64,000 bases of DNA, from contig CBDIHL010000040.1 in NCBI GenBank assembly GCA_965279125.1, positions 101,788-165,787 of the forward strand. The letters run 5' to 3'. The notes below the pieces were generated by a model that worked only from the letters and a program-made list of their open reading frames with translations, did no database searches and was not told the DNA's origin. This document shows positions 58,806-64,000 of this stretch, piece after piece. The number at the start of each line of letters is the position of its first letter. Position 1 is the stretch's first letter. Position numbers and translations under genes: made by a program. This stretch comes from Dinoroseobacter sp965279125 (lineage in GTDB: Bacteria; Pseudomonadota; Alphaproteobacteria; Rhodobacterales; Rhodobacteraceae).

Positions 58806-60767
58806 ATGCTGCGTATTAAGTCATTGTCTGTCGAAGACTTCGGCCCCTTCAAAGGCCCACAGACCATTGACCTCTCGGGAGAGGATGGGGTCACGATTGT
58901 CTATGGGGAAAACATGCGAGGGAAGACCTCCCTCTTGAATGCGATCAGGTTCGCGTTCTTCGGAAAGGTAATTGGGCGCGGAACAAAGTCAATGTCACTC
59001 AGCAAAGTGGGGAACTGGGAACAGGCCGAAGCAGGAAAGTTCGGCTTTTCCGTCCAACTTAACTTTAGCGAAGACGAGCACAACTATAGCCTGACACGGA
59101 CGTGCCGTCCTCGAGTCGGCGTGAGCATTCCCGGCGGCGACCATGACTATGTTGTGGACTATTTCTTAGAAGATGATGGAAAAGTTCTGGGGCCTAATCA
59201 AGCAGAAGCGCAGCTCAAGCGCATTCTTCCTGAACAGATTGCGAGATTCTTCCTCTTCGATGGAGAACTCTTGCAAGAGTATGAAGACCTCCTCAGTAGC
59301 GAGACGGACATGGGTCGACGGATCAGTGAGGCTATCGAGCGGATCTTGGGCGTCCCTGTTCTCACGTCTGCTCGAACGAGCATGCTGCGCCTGAAAGAAA
59401 AGTCGGAGCGGAGCGAGGCCACAGCTGCCCAAGGGGACCAGAAGACGCGGGAGTTTGGCAATCAACTGGCAGATTTGCACTCGCAGCGCAAAGTCCTTAC
59501 TGACGACCTGGCGCGACTCGAACGAGATTTGGAGAGCACCCGATCCTCCAAATCTTCCCTAGAGGAGGCAATGAAGAAGAAGGAGCGCCTTGCCGCTCTA
59601 TTGGACAGGCGGGATTCATTGGACCGCCTTACCAAGCAGATCGACGTGCGGAGGTTGGCCAAAGAAGCGGAGTTACGGCAGGAGATGAGTAGCGCGTGGT
59701 GCGTGCTTCTTGCCAAGCCGATGCTGGCTGCAGCATCGGTGCTTCGTGCCAAAGAGACCGATCTGCACACCGAGATCCTGAGGCAAGATGTACTGAGAGG
59801 GCTTCGCACGGACAACGCAGCAGCGTGCCCGGCCTGCCTGCAGTCGGTCTCCGATGACGCCCGAAAGAAGATCGAGCACAGTCTTCACGGCATCAACGAC
59901 ACGGGGCGAGCAGAAAAAGAGCGGGAGCTAGGATCGATTCGGCGCAAACTCTCTGCGCTCCATCAACACTCTGAGTCTGCAAGGCAAAGTGTCCTACGCG
60001 TCCTTTGGAACGACGTTGAAGAAATGGAGATGGACTTCGCGAGTAAGAAATCTGAGCGCGACGAGATCGACAAACAATTGGAGAGCGTCGACGAGGAGTC
60101 ACTTCGCAAGACGAAACTGGAATTCGAGAATGCGATTCGCCAGATGGACGCCCTCGAAAAGGGAATTGGCCGAACGCGCGAACAGATTGAGTCGAATAAG
60201 AACGATGCAGAACAAATCCAAAAGCGCCTTGACCGGCTGGCCGGCGGAAACCTTGGAGGGGAGCGTCGACGCCGCGAACTGTATTCGGATCTCCACAAGC
60301 TGTTCGATGTTGCAGTGAGCACATACCGCGAGCAGCTTCGCAAGCGAGTCGAGGTGGACGCCACAAAGCACTTCAGATCACTGACCACCGAGCCCGATTA
60401 TGCGGCGCTTCGCATAAACGACAGCTACGGTCTGACGATTGTTCACAAGGACGGTTCGGACATCCCCGTTCGTTCTGCAGGTGCGGAACACGTAGTCGCA
60501 CTTTGCCTGATGGGTGCTTTACAAAACAACGCGCCACTTCGCGGTCCCATCATCATCGACTCCCCCTTTGGTCGTTTAGATCGAGAACATACACGCAATA
60601 TTGTGCGGGCGCTTCCGGACATTGCCAGCCAGGTTGTTCTCCTAGTTTACGACGAAGAGCTTCCACCAGACATCGCCCGCGCGGAACTCAAGGGCAAACT
60701 TCGAGGGGAATGGCGCATGGAGCGCAGATCCGCAAAACACACCGAACTCGTGCCCCGAAAGGACTAA
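58806..60767 (+). CDS. DndD/Rad50-like ABC ATPase with zinc hook
   Basis: The 653-residue protein has a complete SMC/Rad50-type layout: KSLSVEDFGPFKGPQTIDL, Walker A GENMRGKTSLLNAI, coiled coils (long KxLxDDLxxLExxLE segments) around a zinc-hook-like CPACLQS near 345, signature-like SAGAEHVVALCLMGAL, and Walker B IIIDSPFGRLDRE. It is most similar in pattern to DndD of phosphorothioation systems, but no DndA, DndC or sulfur genes are present. It is coupled to the small gene upstream. With the helicase and methyltransferase it probably forms a DNA-surveillance system. Confidence 0.83.
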   Translation: MLRIKSLSVEDFGPFKGPQTIDLSGEDGVTIVYGENMRGKTSLLNAIRFAFFGKVIGRGTKSMSLSKVGNWEQAEAGKFGFSVQLNFSEDEHNYSLTRTCRPRVGVSIPGGDHDYVVDYFLEDDGKVLGPNQAEAQLKRILPEQIARFFLFDGELLQEYEDLLSSETDMGRRISEAIERILGVPVLTSARTSMLRLKEKSERSEATAAQGDQKTREFGNQLADLHSQRKVLTDDLARLERDLESTRSSKSSLEEAMKKKERLAALLDRRDSLDRLTKQIDVRRLAKEAELRQEMSSAWCVLLAKPMLAAASVLRAKETDLHTEILRQDVLRGLRTDNAAACPACLQSVSDDARKKIEHSLHGINDTGRAEKERELGSIRRKLSALHQHSESARQSVLRVLWNDVEEMEMDFASKKSERDEIDKQLESVDEESLRKTKLEFENAIRQMDALEKGIGRTREQIESNKNDAEQIQKRLDRLAGGNLGGERRRRELYSDLHKLFDVAVSTYREQLRKRVEVDATKHFRSLTTEPDYAALRINDSYGLTIVHKDGSDIPVRSAGAEHVVALCLMGALQNNAPLRGPIIIDSPFGRLDREHTRNIVRALPDIASQVVLLVYDEELPPDIARAELKGKLRGEWRMERRSAKHTELVPRKD

Positions 60768-60769
60768 GT

Positions 60770-61141
60770 ATGGTCACCGACAAGAAAACAATCGGAATTA
60801 CCTCGATGAATGCCGCGCCCCTCGCTGACCTGATGGTCCGCGGCCGCTTTGCGACCGAGCTGGATGCGGCCAAGTTTGCAATGGCATATGCAATCAGTAT
60901 GGGCGTTGCCCTTGGCAGCGCAGAAGGGACAGAGACCAAGTGGAACGTAGGTAGCGTAGACCCCGACGGTTCTCTCAGGTCCTTGCTCGAGGCGTTATAT
61001 CCCGCTATGACTGAACCGTACCGAACCGCGGAATTTCTCATGAACGAAGGGCTCAAGTCGTTAGTTCATTCTGGAAATTCAGCCTTGGACCCCTATTCGA
61101 CGCTTTTCCCGACTGCAGAGAAGAAAGCGAATCAAAACTGA
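60770..61141 (+). CDS. Small protein, last gene of the helicase-ATPase operon
   Basis: The 123-residue product is helical (LADLMVRGRFATELDAAKFA, AYAISMGVALGSAEGTE, RTAEFLMNEGLKSLVHSGNS). The first part has the length and spacing of a DndE-like small DNA-binding protein, but the match is weak. It starts 3 bp after the ATPase stop and ends 10 bp before the convergent methyltransferase gene stops. No motif allows a firm function. Confidence 0.65.
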   Translation: MVTDKKTIGITSMNAAPLADLMVRGRFATELDAAKFAMAYAISMGVALGSAEGTETKWNVGSVDPDGSLRSLLEALYPAMTEPYRTAEFLMNEGLKSLVHSGNSALDPYSTLFPTAEKKANQN

Positions 61142-61151
61142 CGTCCACTCG

Positions 61152-64000
61152 CTAGGCTTGGCGTATGTTTGCGAGCAATTCTCGGATCTGTGCATAGTCG
61201 ACATAGGCCGATGAACCAGAGGAGGCAAGCTGACGCATCACCTCGGCGTGAACGCCTTGGAGACCGCGCTTACTGATTTCAGGGTCAGTTGCCAACGCCA
61301 CCACCAACTCACGGATGTCGACCGCTCCTTTGACCGCACGAATGGGCAAACCCAGCGCGTGTGGCTTGCGCAGGCTAAAGACGACGTCAAAGTGGGCGAC
61401 GTCTTCAGCGCCGGCCCGCCCCTTGTAGCCTTTGTGACTCTGTTGCTGTCTGTTTAAGGACGCAGCCTCATGAAACTCGAAGCCCGCAGCGGCCGCCGCA
61501 TCATGAATGGCTTGCCATACCAGTGCGTCAGTATTGTGAAAAACAATAGTCGCCCATCCACCTGGTCTGAGTACACGGAACATTTCGCGCATAGCGCTCG
61601 CCATTAGCGACGTGTAGGTACTGAGCGACTTGCCGCCGGCACTGCCCGAAAGTGACTTGTTAACCACGGCCTCCTCAGCCGCGTCCGTCAACTGACCCAG
61701 CCACGACTCCCAAATGAAGTTGCAATCAGCATAGAAAATGTTTGAGCCAAATGGTGGATCCGTGAAGATGTAGTCAATGGACCCTGCTGAAATTCCCTTC
61801 AAATTCGTCGCGGAGCCAAGAAGAATGGCAGGCGCCGCGTCCACCGTGGGTCGGAAGTTTCGGTAGTACTTTTGAAGCTGGGCGATCTTGTTCCGCATCA
61901 CCTCCAAGACATTAGCTTCGGAGGACAATTGGGGAATATAGAGCGTTCCCGTCAGTGGGCGTTGTCCGCCTCGCGCATTGAATCGCCGCATTCGAGTGCC
62001 ATGCCATGCGGTATTCGTGAATGCGAACGCTAGAGCTCGACGAACGCGGTCGTTGGGAACGTTTGAGATTGCTTCCCAGAGGACGGCGAGGGCGTCTAGG
62101 TTTCTGGCGGTGTAGAAGTCTGGCAACGACCCGATGCCTTGAAGTTGCAGAGCACAGCGAATGAACATCTCTCGTTCCGGGCCTATTGGCGTCTTCGGAA
62201 ACCAAGCAGCTATGTCTTCACGTCGAAAGACAAGGGCACGTTCGATATCCCCAACGTCTGGCTTTTTTTCGAATCGATGACCGTCCTCCGATTCGTATGC
62301 TATCCAAGCCGGTTCGGATCCCAATGAGGGAAGTGCAGAGCGGCGTAACTCGGCTCGACAGATAGGGCAGGAAATTGTTCTACCAAGTCTCCCAGAATCC
62401 CGATCCATGACGTCCCAAAGCAAAAAGCTCCCCGAACACTTGGAACATTGGTGGCGCGTGCTCCAAAGTGTCCAATGGATCTTTCCAGGCCTACCATCTT
62501 CGCCGGTCGTCCCGTAGAAACACTCGAATCGCGTTGCTACCTGCTTCTCGATAGCTGCAAACGCATCGGCGAGTTCCTGAGGATCACACGGGCGGGTGTG
62601 ATTCCAGCTCAAGTGTGCCGCAGCGGGAGATAGGTCATTCAAGACCGCCCGCCTCCCAGCAAGTGCCGCAGCAACCCCGGTCATTCCGGAGCCGCAAAAG
62701 GGATCAAGGACGACTTGCCCGGGCTTGGTGTAGTGCTCGATGAATGGCCTGATCGCCTCGGGAGGAACTTTGGTGTGATAGCTATGAGCCAGGTAGAACG
62801 AACTGGCCCGACCTCCTTCGATGCTCACGTTGCCCATCGGCTCCTCAGTGATGGTGCCGCCGCGAGAGATTGGGAGTTCAGTCAATGGCGCAAGATAGCC
62901 GGCAATGAACTGAGCACCTCCAGCGTTGACTCGAGCTTTCAACCTCCAACGCCCTTTTACTTCGACAGCGCCCAATTCGGCGCATCGCGCCGCAATCCAT
63001 GGCATGTTGATTCCGGAGACTGAGTGGTTTGCCGCGAGAACACTGCGAATGACTGCGGAATAGACTGCGTCTGTACGAAGACCCCCGGTCTCGGTGGTTC
63101 GGTTCAGCGTGTCTCTTATGACGTCGTTCACTAGACTAACCGGAAGTGGAGGAGACATGTCCGCAAGTTGAATTGCCGGGCGATGCTTGAGACAAAGAAG
63201 CAGGTCAAGAGTAGTGACCACCTCTCTCCCACTAACGCCTTTGACCCCTTTGATCGACGGCTGGCCCTTGTTCAAAATGTGGACACTCTCTGTATCGAAA
63301 CCCGCCGCCTTAATTGCGTCTTGAACGGCCCCCCAGACTTGATCATCGGAATTCGAGAAGGCCAGCACTGCCCGGCCGCCTCGCTTCAGGACACGTGCCA
63401 CTTGAATAAACGCCTCGGACATCAAGTCCCCATAGTTCGCAAGGCTCTTGCCTCCTGTGGCGCCGCTGCGACTGCGATTGACAACGATCTCAGACTGTTG
63501 ATCAGTAAGCTCACCCAGCCATGCGTCCCACAACAAGGAAGAGTCAGCGTAGAAAATGTTTGATCCAAATGGTGGATCCATGAACACAAAATCGACTGTC
63601 CCATCTGGAACACAGCCGAGATCTGTAGCTGAACGCTGAAACACGTCCACCTTCGCAGTCGTGGCAGGGAAATCAACGTAATATCTGAGGACGTCTGCAG
63701 CCTTTCGACGAAACAAGCTCCATACATTCCACTCGTAGCGAAGTGAGGAAACGTACAACGTTCCGGTCATAACATTTGTCGGGCGCTTGGCATTCCATTG
63801 ATATCGCTTGGACGCGCGATTGACAGCAGCCGTAAAGGCGAACAGGAGTGCTTCACGTACCCTTCCCTCTGCGACTGTCACGATTGCATGCCGCAATGCC
63901 GCAAGCGCATGAAGATTGCGCTTGGTGAAGAAGCCTGCTACGTTGTGTATGCCCATCGCACGATGGCTTGCTCTCCACATCTCCCGACCTGGTCCAAATG
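61152..64000 (-). CDS. Tandem-duplicated DNA methyltransferase (5' end beyond the window)
   Basis: The frame stays open to position 64000, so the N-terminus is missing; at least 949 codons are seen. It contains two similar halves, each with GPxREM...TxRNLxALxxLxxAI, LTGTLY/MTGTLY, a catalytic DPPFGSNIFYAD box and a following GGKSL-Y-xLM segment. This is the DPPY-type motif IV of amino-methyltransferases (N6-adenine or N4-cytosine). Between them lies the SAM-binding motif VVLDPFCGSGMTGVAAALA, and a zinc-ribbon-like CSKCSG...CPICRAEL. The SAM motif of the left copy would be upstream of the window. It is convergent with the helicase-ATPase operon. Fused two-copy enzymes of this kind are uncommon; the two halves may have different specificities. 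Confidence 0.85.
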   Translation of the reverse strand, partial: FGPGREMWRASHRAMGIHNVAGFFTKRNLHALAALRHAIVTVAEGRVREALLFAFTAAVNRASKRYQWNAKRPTNVMTGTLYVSSLRYEWNVWSLFRRKAADVLRYYVDFPATTAKVDVFQRSATDLGCVPDGTVDFVFMDPPFGSNIFYADSSLLWDAWLGELTDQQSEIVVNRSRSGATGGKSLANYGDLMSEAFIQVARVLKRGGRAVLAFSNSDDQVWGAVQDAIKAAGFDTESVHILNKGQPSIKGVKGVSGREVVTTLDLLLCLKHRPAIQLADMSPPLPVSLVNDVIRDTLNRTTETGGLRTDAVYSAVIRSVLAANHSVSGINMPWIAARCAELGAVEVKGRWRLKARVNAGGAQFIAGYLAPLTELPISRGGTITEEPMGNVSIEGGRASSFYLAHSYHTKVPPEAIRPFIEHYTKPGQVVLDPFCGSGMTGVAAALAGRRAVLNDLSPAAAHLSWNHTRPCDPQELADAFAAIEKQVATRFECFYGTTGEDGRPGKIHWTLWSTRHQCSKCSGSFLLWDVMDRDSGRLGRTISCPICRAELRRSALPSLGSEPAWIAYESEDGHRFEKKPDVGDIERALVFRREDIAAWFPKTPIGPEREMFIRCALQLQGIGSLPDFYTARNLDALAVLWEAISNVPNDRVRRALAFAFTNTAWHGTRMRRFNARGGQRPLTGTLYIPQLSSEANVLEVMRNKIAQLQKYYRNFRPTVDAAPAILLGSATNLKGISAGSIDYIFTDPPFGSNIFYADCNFIWESWLGQLTDAAEEAVVNKSLSGSAGGKSLSTYTSLMASAMREMFRVLRPGGWATIVFHNTDALVWQAIHDAAAAAGFEFHEAASLNRQQQSHKGYKGRAGAEDVAHFDVVFSLRKPHALGLPIRAVKGAVDIRELVVALATDPEISKRGLQGVHAEVMRQLASSGSSAYVDYAQIRELLANIRQA

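Noticed and set aside
1..64000. CRISPR arrays, rRNA genes and complete tRNA genes
   Set aside because: No regularly spaced repeats, rRNA signatures or full cloverleaf sequences were seen on reading both strands.

Overview
The window looks like a Burkholderiales-type betaproteobacterial chromosome, inferred from GC-rich coding sequence, an IS5-family element and recognisable gene families; no rRNA or marker gene fixes the species. I see no complete tRNA gene, no rRNA and no CRISPR array. It divides into a very GC-rich half (about 5.4-27.3 kb) and a visibly less GC-rich mosaic of accessory cassettes (about 27.3-64 kb) that carries integrases, insertion-sequence remnants and at least five defence-like modules.

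Region 1 (1-22.3 kb). Small plus-strand genes (two hypothetical proteins, a lipoprotein, a membrane-anchored J-domain protein, two small proteins) precede a tightly packed minus-strand operon, transcribed from 17.9 kb down to 5.4 kb: FtsW/RodA-like polymerase, penicillin-binding transpeptidase, small protein, double-FHA protein (apparently frameshifted), sigma-70-like factor, Ser/Thr kinase with a TM segment, secreted DUF4384-like protein, secreted caspase-fold protease with MORN repeats. An IS5-family element with intact CTAG target duplication sits between the sigma-factor and kinase genes. The pairing of RodA, PBP, FHA and kinase is like the actinobacterial rodA-pbpA-fha-pkn locus, but here it ends in a caspase. 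A divergent plus-strand set (tandem PIN-like domains, VWA protein, VirD4/HerA-like ATPase) shares the same intergenic region.

Region 2 (22.5-27.3 kb). A GC-rich cassette with two glycosyltransferases and a JmjC/cupin-nucleotidyltransferase fusion (minus strand), divergent by only 16 bp from a methyltransferase followed by a 46-residue peptide gene. It could be a glycan-tailoring locus or an undescribed peptide-modification cluster.

Region 3 (28-40.9 kb). A three-gene cassette that fits the ABC-three-component (ABC-3C) defence type, a DUF3223 protein, and two divergent tyrosine integrases around a short match to a tRNA-Ser 3' end. The second integrase carries a long C-terminal fusion and leads into a small integrated replicon: AlpA regulator, RepA/HTH protein, and a phage II/X-type rolling-circle initiator. 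IS21-like remnants follow.

Region 4 (41-64 kb). Two secreted proteins (one Cys-rich, one with a PDZ domain); an overlapping operon of ParA-like ATPase, small protein and cytosolic caspase, near a trypsin-like protease; a divergent XRE/ImmA-protease pair facing a ubiquitin-like operon (Ubl-E2, JAB-E1, DUF6527, DUF2188); a dynamin-like GTPase; and an operon of HTH protein, PLD-helicase, small protein, DndD/Rad50-like ATPase and small protein convergent with a tandem-duplicated DNA methyltransferase that runs off the right edge. Several of these modules have clear palindromes or repeated half-sites in their promoter regions, which suggests that each is kept silent by its own repressor.
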